Shown one piece after another: positions 35,396 to 47,589 of a stretch of DNA of 64,000 nucleotides (position 1 is its first letter; each line of letters opens with the position of its first letter). The notes below the pieces were generated by a model. The model saw only the letters and a list, made by a program, of their open reading frames with translations. It was not told where the DNA came from and made no database searches. Origin of the DNA: Thermoanaerobaculia bacterium. Lineage in GTDB: Bacteria; Acidobacteriota; Thermoanaerobaculia; Multivoradales; J023. The position numbers and the translations under genes are program-made. Where the stretch lies: the NCBI GenBank assembly GCA_028066595.1, contig JALCBJ010000009.1, forward strand, positions 23,851-87,850, read 5' to 3'.

Positions 35396-38300
35396 CTAGA
35401 AGGCGTGTCCGAAGCCCAGATAGACCTCGAAATCGTCGTCTTGCGGACGTCCGTCGAGCGGGAAACCGAGATCCAGACGAACGATTCCGATCGGAGTTTG
35501 GGCGCGTAGGCCGAGACCGAGGGAGGCGAAGAGGTCGTCGAGGGATAGGTCTTCGACCTCATCCCAGACGTTGCCTGCATCGGCGAACGCCACCCCCTGG
35601 ACTCCCTCCCACGGCAGGGGGAATCTCAGCTCTTGATTGAGGACAAGGAGCGCCTGACCACCGCGGGCGCGCAGGCTGCCGTCTTCGTTGGCTTCCCGAG
35701 GACCCAGGTCTCGGTCGCTGTAACCACGTACCGAGAACGGTCCGCCGGCGAAGAAGCGCACGCTACGCGGGAGGACGGTCGCCGTGTCCGATAGGCCGAC
35801 ACGAAGGCTCTGCGACCACACCCACGAGGACGACGACCGTTTCGGAGAGAACCTCGACAGCGGAGTGAAGTGATTGAGCTGGCCGTAGAAGCGGAGGTAC
35901 TCATCCTGTTCGGAGATGATCTCTCGTGCGCCCGACAGATCGAGGCTGAGCAGGGTGCCTCGCTGCGGGTCGAGGATCCGGTCACGGCTGTCCAGGATCA
36001 ACTGGATTCCGAGGGAAGGCGTCCGCTCCCGCTCGGAAACCGCTACGGCGGCGGACCGGTCGGTCAGCTCCTGGTCCACGAAGCGGCCGTAGAGTCGACC
36101 CTCCAGCTGTGGCCGGAGGCGCAACCTCAATTGCCCGGTGACTTCCCAACCCTCGGACTCCAGGCGGTCCTCGGTCTCCTCGAAGACATCCGCGAAAAGC
36201 TCCAGCTCAAGGCCGCGATCGGTTAGCCGGGGAATGCGGCTGTAGAAGCGGGCGCGTTCCTCGTTCTCGCCATAGAGCACCCGCAGGCCGAGATCGACGC
36301 CTCGGCCGGTGAAGTTGTTGTCGAGGGCCTCGAAGATGCCACCGAAGCCGCCTTCGCTTTCCCACCTCCCTCCATAGGCGACCTCGAAGCGAGGCTTCTC
36401 GACGAGGTCGAAGACCAACTTCGTTCCTTCGGCGCCATGTTGGGCATCGACGGTCACACGCGAGAAAAGCCGGGTCTCGATCAGTCGTCGCCGGGCTTCT
36501 GCGACCTTGAAGCGATCGAGGAGTGCACCGGACTCGAGCCCTGTGAGGTTACGAATCCAGCTCTCCCGGACGTGTCCGGCGCCGCGGAGCTCGACCTCGC
36601 GCAGGACGTAGCGGTTGCCCGGTTCTGCGACCAGTCGAACATCGGTGACGTGATTGGCACCAGCGTCGATCTCGGAGTGGACTTTGGCTTCGTAGTAACC
36701 CCACGAGCGCAAGTCGGCTTCGAGCCGCGCTGCTTCCTCGGCGACCCGCGTGCTGGAATAGGCATTGCCCGAAAACAGCTCCGTGCTAGGGCTGCGTGTC
36801 TCGACTCGTCGCTCGAGATCCTCGGTCTCGAGACCCTCGATCGTTAGAGAGCTCACTACGCGTCGAGGCCCTGGCGAGAGGCGAAGGCTCAGGAGCCGAT
36901 CACGGTCCGTCAGCTTGCGACTCGCCACCTCGGCATTGGGGTAGCCCTCGGCAGACAGGACACTGAGGAGTCTTGCGTCGGCGTCTTCGTCGGCTGCGGC
37001 CAGCTTCACGCGCCACAGAGGACTCTCGAATCGGTGGTGGAGAGTCCGGATCACCGATTCGGGAAGGTCTGGCTCAACGCCTTCCGCAACGCGGAACTCG
37101 AGCTCCCGAAGATCTAACTGACGGCCGGGCTCGGAATGGACGATCACCCGGCGATCGGAATCGGAATGGCCTGAAGCGAGTGGCGGTCGCTCGACGTTCA
37201 CTTGCGGCTCGGGATGACCCAAACTCTTCCAGACCCGAACGGCCTGCTCACGCATCTCCTGCAACGACGCCTGCTCATAGTAGTCAGCACGATAGAGGCT
37301 GCGAATAGAGTCGCGACGGCTGCGTGGCGGTTGCTCACCAGTGAACTCGATGACGGCACGCGGCCCCAGATCTACGTCGAGCACCAGGTCGACGTACCCG
37401 GGATCCTTGTCCGGCTCGATGTCGGCGCGCACTTTCGGGTCGGGGAAACCCGAGCGGCGCAGGGATTCCTCGACGTCTACTTCGATGTCAAAGTCGCTGC
37501 CATCGGGAACGAGGTCGCCCGGCAGGAATCCTACGGCTCGCCGGATCCGGCGTTCTGCGACGATCGCCTCACCGTCCTGCTCGGTACATGCTGCGCATCG
37601 GATCTCGATGTCGTCGAGGCGCGGCAGGTTTTCATCGTTGAGATCCTCGGCACCGCCGAGCCGGATCATCTGCTGCAGCGTCAGGCCGTAGTCGATTTCC
37701 TCGGTCGTGAATGCCGTGGCCGACATGCGGGGTAGGAAAGCCAGCTCGTGGAAATCGAGCAGATAGGTCCGGTCCTCAGCCTCGCGAAGGCCGAATGCAG
37801 CGGACAGCGAGACGTTGGGCGACAAGTCCTGGCTGACCACCAGCTTGGCCTCCGGGCTGGACTCTCCGAAGATGCGCAGCGGACGGTATTCGATGCGCGG
37901 GCCGGACAGGCTCGAGCCGAGCCGTGACGCCAGCTGGTCGCCATAGTACGTGGTAAGCCCGGAAGCGATGGCCTGGCTGTCGATCCGACGATCCTCCGCG
38001 GCCGTGCTGCCGAAAGGTACGGGTTCGGCTCTCTCCGCGATCAGCCGCCGGTCGCCGGACGTCGCGATGGAAGGATCTTCGAGAGACGAGGTGGTGGTCA
38101 GATCCAGACGGGCCGGAACGTCCGACCTGCCGGAGAACTCCAGTACCGCACGATCCAGCCGAACGACCTGGCCCCAAGCATAGACCTTGCCGCCCGGGTC
38201 CACTTCGACGCTGCCGCGAACGTAAGGCCCGTCGAGCGTTCCTCCTACCTCGAGGGGCGCCCAGCTGGCGTGGAGGTCGGCTACGTTGTTCTTGATCCGC

Positions 38301-41300
38301 ACGCCTTCGACCGTGGCGATGTCGAGATCGAGACGCAGGTCGCGTGTCGACTCGGTGGCATCCCCGATATCCAGCTCCGGCGGCTGAAGGAGCAGATTCA
38401 ATACTTCGCGATCCGGATCGATCGGCCGGCGGAGGAATCCACGTTCGACCAGGATATTGGCTCCCAGGTCGCCCGGGCGGTCCGGGTACAGCTGCAGGTC
38501 GAAGTTGCCAGAGAGCAGTACCGTCAATCCGTAGTCGAGGCGATACCGGATGCTGTCGAGGAATCCCGAGAGGTGTGTTTTTCGATCCTCGTCGAGAATC
38601 GTACCTTCGACGTCGAGACGGCCTTCGTTGAGGCGTGCATTGGCCTCCATGAGCGAGATCACGCCGTCTTCCACCTTCAAACGGACCCTCGGTGAGACGA
38701 CGCGGGTGGCATAGGGAGAGACCCAGGTGAACGACATGTCGTCGTCTCCAACGACTTCGATCTCGGCGGCATGGTCCTCCGGTGTGCCCGCCGCCAGTAC
38801 CGTGACCTCGGCAAGACCTTGTGCTCTGCCGCCCGCCAGATAGCCGTTCAGGAGCTCGGCCTCGAGACTGCCGGTGGCGACTGCCGAGAACTCGCTGACC
38901 ATTTCGAGAATCGGTTGATCCAGGCGCCAACCTGGCTCCAGCTTGACTTCGGCTTCGACGTCGAGCTCCCGGTTTCCGGTCTGCCACAGGCCGCGTCGAA
39001 GCCGCAGCCTCCGATCGGTGAGAGAAACCGTCTGCCGCTCGGCAGATCGAAAGGTGTGCTCGGCGAGCTGTACCGTCGCGTCGCCGATGAAGATCTCGCC
39101 GGTCGACGCAGTGGGATCTTCCGGCCGTATCTCGAGTCCGCCATGAAGGGATGTCCGGAGTGTTTCGGAGGGTGGTGCGTTGCCCAGCCACTGGGCGACA
39201 CCCCCGGTGTCGAGCGCCGGGATCTCGAACGCGACTCGCAGAGGACCGGATGCCTTCTGCGCCAGGGGAAGACCACCGACCGTGTCGAGCCCGGGTAGCT
39301 GCTCCAGGGCACTGAGCGGCAGATGAGCGGTAAGCGTTTCGACACTCGGCCCTCCCGGGGGCAGATCCAGCTCCAAGAGGTCCAGAGCCAGCGCGCCGTT
39401 CTCGAGTCGTGTGTCGAGGACCAGCCGTTCCACCGTCGGGTGCGGGGAGTCGACGGCAACACGTAGCTGAAACCCGTCGAGCAGCGCTCGGGTCACGGCC
39501 TGGTTCCTGGTGAAATCTGCCTGGCCATCGAGCTCGAACGGAGCGACAACGGCCGTTTCCCGACCCTCGGCCTGAATCGTCCCGGTGGCGCGACGCAGTT
39601 GCAGAACCGCGTCGGCCAGAGAGAACTCCGCGTCGAAGTCTTCGAGCCACGGCCCGGCCGGCTTGCCCAAGCGGCCGATCACCAACCGCCCATCTACCTG
39701 GAGGTCTTCTACGCGAGGGACGGTCTGATCGGGGTCGCCCGCCCAAGGTAGGGAGGCCCGACCTTCGAGAACTACCGTCCGGGCCTCCAGGTCGACGTCC
39801 GTCGTCTCCGGCGCCGACACGACCGAGAGGTCTTCGACTTTAAGGCGGCTCCGCAGCGCCAGGCTCGGGCCGGTCTCATCGGACAGCTCCAGCTCCAGCT
39901 CACCGTCGACTCGGCCCTCGACGCCTGGTGCGTCGTTCGGATGGATCGCAGCGAGCGACGCGAGCTCGAAGCGATCGGCTGCGATCTCGGAACGGAGTTG
40001 GCGGCTGACCGGCCGGCCATCGAAGCGGAAGCGGATCGACGAGTCCTCATTGGGGCGCCATAGGCCGCTGCCATCGATGTGCGGGTCCGTGACGGTTCCC
40101 GTGAGCTCGGTCCGAATGTTGAGTTGGCCCAGCCAGGGGAGTGGAGGAAGGGTCTCGATGATCGCCGGCCAGCGACCCTGAAGAGCGCTCTCGAACTCGG
40201 CCATCTCAGGAATCTCGACCTCCACGATCGTCCGCTCGCTGCGGAACGTCTCGAGCCCTGCTGGTCGCTGGATCGACAGCGCGGCTTCCATGCTGCGGGA
40301 GCCCGGCAGACCCGGCAAGAGTGAAACATCACAGGCCAGCCGAACGAGATCGCTTCCGGCTTCGTCCGCTACGTTACGAATCTGTAGGTCCACCAACGGC
40401 TCGGTATCGGCTCGCCACGTCAGGGCGGCATGACCTTCAACCCGCTCGCCTTGAGCGACGTCTTCGCGAAGGGAAAGCGAGGCCTCGACATGGCCGTCCA
40501 GATGGGTTCCCCGTGCCGCGATCCGGTCGATGCCGGCACGGCCCACCAGCGGCTCGAACAACTCGGCTGGTACGTCCCGCAAACGAAGCTCCAGCTCACC
40601 CCGCCGCCGACGAAGGTCGAAGGTACCTTGACCGCGCAGTACTCCGGAGGCGGATTTCGTGCGCGCGTCGGTACTCGGTGCAGAAATGGAGGGCAAGGCG
40701 TTGCCCAGTAGGCTCGCTGCGTCGGCGTGGAGATGAAAATCCGCCACCAACGGATCGGACGGACGTAGCCCAGCCGTTCCGGACCCGCCGACGTCGAGCC
40801 CGCTGCCGCGAATGCCGACGTCCTGAATCGTGTAGGGTCCCGAGAAGGGGCCTCTAGCTCGACCGGATAGATCCAGATCCAGGTCGTCGGCGTTGCGTCG
40901 GGCCAGGCGTAGTACACCTTTCTCGACGGCAGCTTCGAAGCCGCCGTCGGAGACCGATCCGGTCAGGGCGAGATCCAATACCGACCATGTCTCGAGCCAG
41001 CCGTCGGCTGGCCCGCCGAGGACCTGCACATCTCGGAGCTCGAATCGGTGGACGGCCACGGGAATATCTGAGGCGCTGTCGGCACCCTCTTGCTCGCCTT
41101 GTGGCAACGGCGCTGTGACATCGACGACGACACCACGAAGCATGACCTGTTCGAGAACCCGCGGCTGCCGAAGCAGACCACGCCAGGTGAACGCTGCCTC
41201 GGCATGGTCTAGCACGAGAAGTGGTGGCGCGTCGGGGAGGCCCAGTCGGACCCCATGAAGGGTCAAGCGCCCTGAGCGGACTCGAAGAGCGAAGTCCTGG

Positions 41301-41527
41301 ATCTCGAGTTGCCAACCTCCGGAGTCCGCGGCCGTTGAGGCTCGGCGAAGCAACCATTGACGCCCCGGGTCGGTAGAGAGCAGCCACCAGACGGAGAGCG
41401 TCATCGCAGTGGTGAAGACCAAGACACCTATGACCAGGCGCACGAGCCAACGTCGGCGAGCCGGCCTGGGGTGCTCTGTATCGAATGCCGGTAGATCGGC
41501 TCGACGTTCGGGGTCGGGATGCGGCAC
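35396..41527 (-). CDS. TamB-like/Omp85 (TamA/BamA-like) fusion protein
   Basis: This single 2043-residue frame joins two normally separate proteins. Residues 1-27 are cytoplasmic, and 28-50 form one membrane anchor. Residues to about 1300 are a TamB-type beta-rich repeat region, ending in the DUF490-like segment (EVGGTLDGPYVRGSVEVDPGG, then RIEYRPLRIFG and SATAFTTEEIDYGLTLQQ). Residues about 1303-1712 hold four or five POTRA-like modules (FRVAEGVEP, LTIEGLETED, VELRGAGHV with RLIETRLFSRVTV). Residues about 1713-2043 are an Omp85 barrel with the VRGY motif at 1933-1936 and a final strand ending in phenylalanine. In known systems TamB (inner membrane) and TamA (outer membrane) are separate partners. 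The order here is topologically sensible. The start is GTG, without a clear ribosome-binding site. Confidence 0.88.
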   Translation of the reverse strand: MPHPDPERRADLPAFDTEHPRPARRRWLVRLVIGVLVFTTAMTLSVWWLLSTDPGRQWLLRRASTAADSGGWQLEIQDFALRVRSGRLTLHGVRLGLPDAPPLLVLDHAEAAFTWRGLLRQPRVLEQVMLRGVVVDVTAPLPQGEQEGADSASDIPVAVHRFELRDVQVLGGPADGWLETWSVLDLALTGSVSDGGFEAAVEKGVLRLARRNADDLDLDLSGRARGPFSGPYTIQDVGIRGSGLDVGGSGTAGLRPSDPLVADFHLHADAASLLGNALPSISAPSTDARTKSASGVLRGQGTFDLRRRRGELELRLRDVPAELFEPLVGRAGIDRIAARGTHLDGHVEASLSLREDVAQGERVEGHAALTWRADTEPLVDLQIRNVADEAGSDLVRLACDVSLLPGLPGSRSMEAALSIQRPAGLETFRSERTIVEVEIPEMAEFESALQGRWPAIIETLPPLPWLGQLNIRTELTGTVTDPHIDGSGLWRPNEDSSIRFRFDGRPVSRQLRSEIAADRFELASLAAIHPNDAPGVEGRVDGELELELSDETGPSLALRSRLKVEDLSVVSAPETTDVDLEARTVVLEGRASLPWAGDPDQTVPRVEDLQVDGRLVIGRLGKPAGPWLEDFDAEFSLADAVLQLRRATGTIQAEGRETAVVAPFELDGQADFTRNQAVTRALLDGFQLRVAVDSPHPTVERLVLDTRLENGALALDLLELDLPPGGPSVETLTAHLPLSALEQLPGLDTVGGLPLAQKASGPLRVAFEIPALDTGGVAQWLGNAPPSETLRTSLHGGLEIRPEDPTASTGEIFIGDATVQLAEHTFRSAERQTVSLTDRRLRLRRGLWQTGNRELDVEAEVKLEPGWRLDQPILEMVSEFSAVATGSLEAELLNGYLAGGRAQGLAEVTVLAAGTPEDHAAEIEVVGDDDMSFTWVSPYATRVVSPRVRLKVEDGVISLMEANARLNEGRLDVEGTILDEDRKTHLSGFLDSIRYRLDYGLTVLLSGNFDLQLYPDRPGDLGANILVERGFLRRPIDPDREVLNLLLQPPELDIGDATESTRDLRLDLDIATVEGVRIKNNVADLHASWAPLEVGGTLDGPYVRGSVEVDPGGKVYAWGQVVRLDRAVLEFSGRSDVPARLDLTTTSSLEDPSIATSGDRRLIAERAEPVPFGSTAAEDRRIDSQAIASGLTTYYGDQLASRLGSSLSGPRIEYRPLRIFGESSPEAKLVVSQDLSPNVSLSAAFGLREAEDRTYLLDFHELAFLPRMSATAFTTEEIDYGLTLQQMIRLGGAEDLNDENLPRLDDIEIRCAACTEQDGEAIVAERRIRRAVGFLPGDLVPDGSDFDIEVDVEESLRRSGFPDPKVRADIEPDKDPGYVDLVLDVDLGPRAVIEFTGEQPPRSRRDSIRSLYRADYYEQASLQEMREQAVRVWKSLGHPEPQVNVERPPLASGHSDSDRRVIVHSEPGRQLDLRELEFRVAEGVEPDLPESVIRTLHHRFESPLWRVKLAAADEDADARLLSVLSAEGYPNAEVASRKLTDRDRLLSLRLSPGPRRVVSSLTIEGLETEDLERRVETRSPSTELFSGNAYSSTRVAEEAARLEADLRSWGYYEAKVHSEIDAGANHVTDVRLVAEPGNRYVLREVELRGAGHVRESWIRNLTGLESGALLDRFKVAEARRRLIETRLFSRVTVDAQHGAEGTKLVFDLVEKPRFEVAYGGRWESEGGFGGIFEALDNNFTGRGVDLGLRVLYGENEERARFYSRIPRLTDRGLELELFADVFEETEDRLESEGWEVTGQLRLRLRPQLEGRLYGRFVDQELTDRSAAVAVSERERTPSLGIQLILDSRDRILDPQRGTLLSLDLSGAREIISEQDEYLRFYGQLNHFTPLSRFSPKRSSSSWVWSQSLRVGLSDTATVLPRSVRFFAGGPFSVRGYSDRDLGPREANEDGSLRARGGQALLVLNQELRFPLPWEGVQGVAFADAGNVWDEVEDLSLDDLFASLGLGLRAQTPIGIVRLDLGFPLDGRPQDDDFEVYLGFGHAF

Positions 41528-41536
41528 GTGGCGATG

Positions 41537-41557
41537 TTATCGGGAGGATTTTTTCAT
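41537..41557 (-). other. Hexapeptide frame MKKSSR, in frame with the TamB-Omp85 gene
   Basis: On the minus strand an ATG at 41557 reads M-K-K-S-S-R and a TAA at 41537-41539. Three further codons lead to the GTG start of the fusion gene in the same frame. This is either a short leader peptide or an older start separated by one stop codon. No ribosome-binding site precedes it. Confidence 0.3.
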
Positions 41558-41575
41558 GGTTGCTTTTACATGCCC

Positions 41576-41604
41576 TTGACCGGAGGCGTCCAGCCACCTA
41601 CAAT
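41576..41604 (+). promoter_or_regulatory. Sigma-70 promoter of the D-2-hydroxyacid dehydrogenase gene
   Basis: TTGACC (41576-41581), a 17-bp spacer and TACAAT (41599-41604) match ten of twelve consensus bases. Transcription from about 41611 would leave a leader of roughly 200 bases before the start at 41810. I see no riboswitch class in it. Confidence 0.7.
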
Positions 41605-41809
41605 TTAAACGCTTTACGATGGCAGTTGGTGTGGGTGGGGTCTGACGAACGATTCAGAGCTGACTTTGATTCGGTCTTGAGGATCCGAGCCGTCGGGCAA
41701 CTCTCTCAAACCTGAGCGGCCGTTCGGTATCGGGAAGCGTGCTGTTCCAGGTAGTCTCGTGCGTAGGGGAGAACCCGACGTAGTCGCCGAGTTCGGGCCA
41801 GGAGTCCAC

Positions 41810-42847
41810 ATGCCACGGAAAGTTCTCGTAACGCGTCGCATTCCCCGAGCAGGGCTCGAACTCCTCGCCCAGGCGGACTGCGACGTCACGGTCCTCCAGC
41901 ACGACGAGGAACGCGGTCTGAGCCGACAAGAGCTCCTGCATAGCGTGGGAGGTTGTGATGTCTTGCTGCCGTTGCTCACCGAGCCGATCGATCGGCAACT
42001 GATGGAGAGCCATCCAGCGCTTCTCGGGATCGCTCAGATGGCCGTTGGTTTCGACAATATCGATGTCGCGGCAGCTACCGAGCTCGGCATTCCGGTGGCG
42101 AACACACCGGAGGTCTTGACCGAGGCGACGGCTGATTTCACATGGGCCATGCTCATGTCCGTCGCTCGACGGGTACCGGCGGCCCATGACTACATGCAAT
42201 CTGGGCGGTACAAGATCTGGGGACCCAACCTCTTCCTCGGCGCGGACGTTGGTTCGGGGCCCGATGGCGTGCGTAAGGTCCTCGGCATCGTCGGCTACGG
42301 GCGTATCGGCGAGGCTGTGGCCCGCCGAGCCACCGGTTTCGATATGGAGATTCTGGCGCATGATCCTTCGAAACGGGCGATCATCGAGGCGGACGAGAAA
42401 GTGCATTGGGCGGAGTTGGAAGAGCTGCTGCGACGGGCCGACTTCGTGACGTTGCATCCACCGCTGACTCCACGGACCCGGCATCTCATCGACGGCGACG
42501 CTCTGTCTCGGATGAAGCCGACGGCTTTTCTGATCAACGCCGCGCGTGGTCCGATCGTGGACGAGTCGGCGCTGGTCGACGCGCTGAGATCCGGGCAGAT
42601 CGCGGGCGCTGCTCTGGATGTCTACGAGGACGAGCCGGAGATGGCTTCTGGCTTGGCCGTGCTCGACAATGTTGTGCTCTTTCCTCATATCGCGAGCGCC
42701 ACGGATGCGACCCGCTCACGTATGGCCGCCATGGCCGCAACCAATGCCGTCGCTCACCTGGAAGGTGAGAAGGCACCGAACTGTGTGAATCCCGAGGTCT
42801 ATGGCTCCCCGGTGTGGCGGCAGCGTCGGCGGCGACGCTCGATCTAG
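41810..42847 (+). CDS. D-2-hydroxyacid dehydrogenase (glyoxylate/hydroxypyruvate reductase type)
   Basis: The 345-residue protein has the NAD(P)-binding motif GIVGYGRIGEAV (GxGxxG at 162-167) and the catalytic triad Arg246 (NAARGPIVDE), Glu275 (DVYEDEP) and His293 (FPHIASAT). The N-terminal part (KVLVTRRIPRAGLELL) and AVGFDNIDVAAATELGIPVANTPEVLTEATAD match the GyaR/GhrB group of glyoxylate and hydroxypyruvate reductases. Exact substrate is uncertain. An insertion around residues 140-157 (LFLGADVGSGPDGV) lengthens the interdomain hinge compared with canonical members. The basic tail RQRRRRRSI is encoded by a 30-bp tandem repeat and is unusual. GGAG precedes the ATG. Confidence 0.88.
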   Translation: MPRKVLVTRRIPRAGLELLAQADCDVTVLQHDEERGLSRQELLHSVGGCDVLLPLLTEPIDRQLMESHPALLGIAQMAVGFDNIDVAAATELGIPVANTPEVLTEATADFTWAMLMSVARRVPAAHDYMQSGRYKIWGPNLFLGADVGSGPDGVRKVLGIVGYGRIGEAVARRATGFDMEILAHDPSKRAIIEADEKVHWAELEELLRRADFVTLHPPLTPRTRHLIDGDALSRMKPTAFLINAARGPIVDESALVDALRSGQIAGAALDVYEDEPEMASGLAVLDNVVLFPHIASATDATRSRMAAMAATNAVAHLEGEKAPNCVNPEVYGSPVWRQRRRRRSI

Positions 42848-42877
42848 CGGCAGCGTCGACGGCGACGCTCGGTCTAG
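42818..42877. repeat. Tandem 30-bp repeat, each unit a hairpin, at the 3' end of the dehydrogenase gene
   Basis: Units 42818-42847 and 42848-42877 differ at two positions. Each contains the perfect 7-bp inverted repeat AGCGTCG/CGACGCT with a four-base loop (GCGG or ACGG). Each ends in TCTAG, so the first unit supplies the stop codon and the second repeats it in frame. The pair may act as a terminator or RNA-stabilising element, though no U-run follows. Confidence 0.75.
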
Positions 42878-42956
42878 CAGCCCGGATCGTTATGTAGGTC
42901 ACGGCTGGCCTGGGCTCACTGGCCGGAGGGTACGGAGGGCATCGAGATCGATCTGA

Positions 42957-45886
<2,930 letters not shown>

Positions 45887-45887
<1 letters not shown>

Positions 45888-47344
45888 CAGGTGGTGAGGA
45901 CCAGGAGCAGCAACGTCGCCAGAGCGTTGTGAACCATGTGCAAGGTGACGCTGGCTACGAGGGAGTCGCGCCACTCCCGGGTCAGGCCGAGCACAGCCGC
46001 GAGGGTCGCCAGGAACGGGATCCCGGCGAGTCCCTGGGGATGTATGGCCGCGAAGACCAGAGAGACCAGTAGCACTGAGCCCGCAATGCCGAAACGGCCT
46101 CTCAGGTAGTGATAGAAGCTCCCTCGGAAAAGGCTCTCCTCCACCAGCGGCGCCCACACGACAGCAAGTATGACGACGACGGCTATTCCGCCGGCACCGG
46201 CTTCTTGCAGCCAGTCTACGATCGGATGGTGGGGCGCCTTCTCGGTGAAGCGCGTCAAAATGAGCGTCAGTACCAAACCCACGGCCAGGAGCGGCATCGC
46301 CGCCAGATAAGCGACGAGGCCACATCCGATCTCGGTTACGAGCCCCCGTCCTCGGTGCCAGCCGAGGGCGCTGCGTAGCTCGGGCCAGCTCCTCCCGCGG
46401 GCCAGCGGCCAAAAGAGAACCGCTACGATGGTCCAGTTCAGAAGCAGTAGCCAGTGACTTCCGCTGGAGGTCATCGCCAGGCCGATCAGACCACCGATCA
46501 CTGTCATGGCGACGAGAAACAACAGAGCCGTCTCCAGGAACGGAAGGCGGGTCTTGGGCCATCCGTGGCCTGCCGCGTCGACCCTGCGGCGGCGGTAGGC
46601 CGAGCGCAGCTGGCCGCGTGCAAGGCGGCGGAGCAGGACGAGGCAGGTACCAGTGCCCAACAGCAAAGCCAGGACCAAGACCAGCGCGACTCCGTAGAGC
46701 GCCAGCGTGATGCGTCGGGCCTCCTCCGAGGCCTGTGGATCGTCGAACGCCAGGAGAGCGAACCAACCGTAGACCGCCACGAGTTGCTCTCGCTGCGCCG
46801 CGGTCGGCTGTACAGCTGGTCGACGATAGAGGCCGGCAAAGACCGCAGCCTCGGATCGGATCTCAGAGTCGAGCGAGTCGTCTGCAGCGAGTGCCGTGAG
46901 ATCTCTTAGTGCGGAGTCCTGGGCTTCCTCCGTAGGATTCAGATGCATGTAGACCGGAACCAGGGCGATCCGGTCTCTCGTCGTCTCGGCCAAGGCCTCC
47001 AGGCGCCGGGCGGAGGTCTCGCCGGGAAGAAGGTCCGAGTCCTCTTCGCCTACTGCCGGGGCGAGAAGGCTGCGAACTCCGAGCTCGAACTGCGCCTGCA
47101 GGCGTAGCTCGAGCCGCTCGCCGGGTAGATCGCCGGCCTCGGAATCGACCGGTGGCGTTGCGGCATTGGCCAAGTAGAGAAGCCCGACCGTCACTAGCAG
47201 AAGGAGGGCCACCGCGAGCTCGCGGACATCGGTGCGCCGCTCGGGTGGGGTGGGCCGCGCCCACGCTCCGGAATCGAGAGCTTGTTCCGAATACGCTGGG
47301 TTCGTCGGCTCGAGAACTGTATGCGGCGAAGAGTCGTCTGTCAC
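45887..47344 (-). CDS. CPBP (CAAX/Abi) family intramembrane metalloprotease with large extracytoplasmic domain
   Basis: The 485-residue protein has the CPBP motifs EESLFRGSFYHYL (EExxxR), FAAIHPQG (FxxxH) and HMVHNALA (HxxxN/B). An N-terminal membrane helix (AVALLLLVTVGLLYLANA) is followed by a helical domain of about 150 residues, probably outside the cytoplasm. Six or seven further membrane segments carry the active site. Such proteases cut membrane proteins or prenylated substrates. The target is unknown. Its TGATG overlap with the hybrid kinase suggests that the two act in one envelope-sensing pathway, which is inference. Confidence 0.88.
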
Positions 47345-47473
47345 GTAGAGCGCGTCGGTAGTTCGGTGGCGCGAGTAAGGGTAGTCAAACGCGAATCATA
47401 CCGCCCACCGACGGCCGGTTGGGTGAAATAAATATTTATCGACATTTGGCTCTAACTCTTCTATGTCTTTCAT

Positions 47474-47502
47474 TTGACAATTTGCCGTCCCGTTCCTAGC
47501 AT
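47474..47502 (+). promoter_or_regulatory. Promoter of spoVG with upstream AT-rich palindrome
   Basis: TTGACA (47474-47479), a 17-bp spacer and TAGCAT (47497-47502) form a plausible vegetative promoter. The 12-bp palindrome ATAAATATTTAT at 47428-47439 lies 34 bases upstream in the only strongly AT-rich stretch nearby and could be an UP element or operator. Confidence 0.6.
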
Positions 47503-47589
47503 TGTCCTTTGATTCTCGCTCTCTACAAGGCTGCGCGACACAGATCGGCAGACGCGCAGCAATCCGATCCAAGTCAGCCGGAGACCTCC

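Noticed and set aside
37776..39746. A 656-residue open frame on the minus strand
   Set aside because: It lies in another frame inside the TamB-like region of the fusion gene, is full of Arg, Ser and Pro, and has no domain. High GC makes long accidental frames common.
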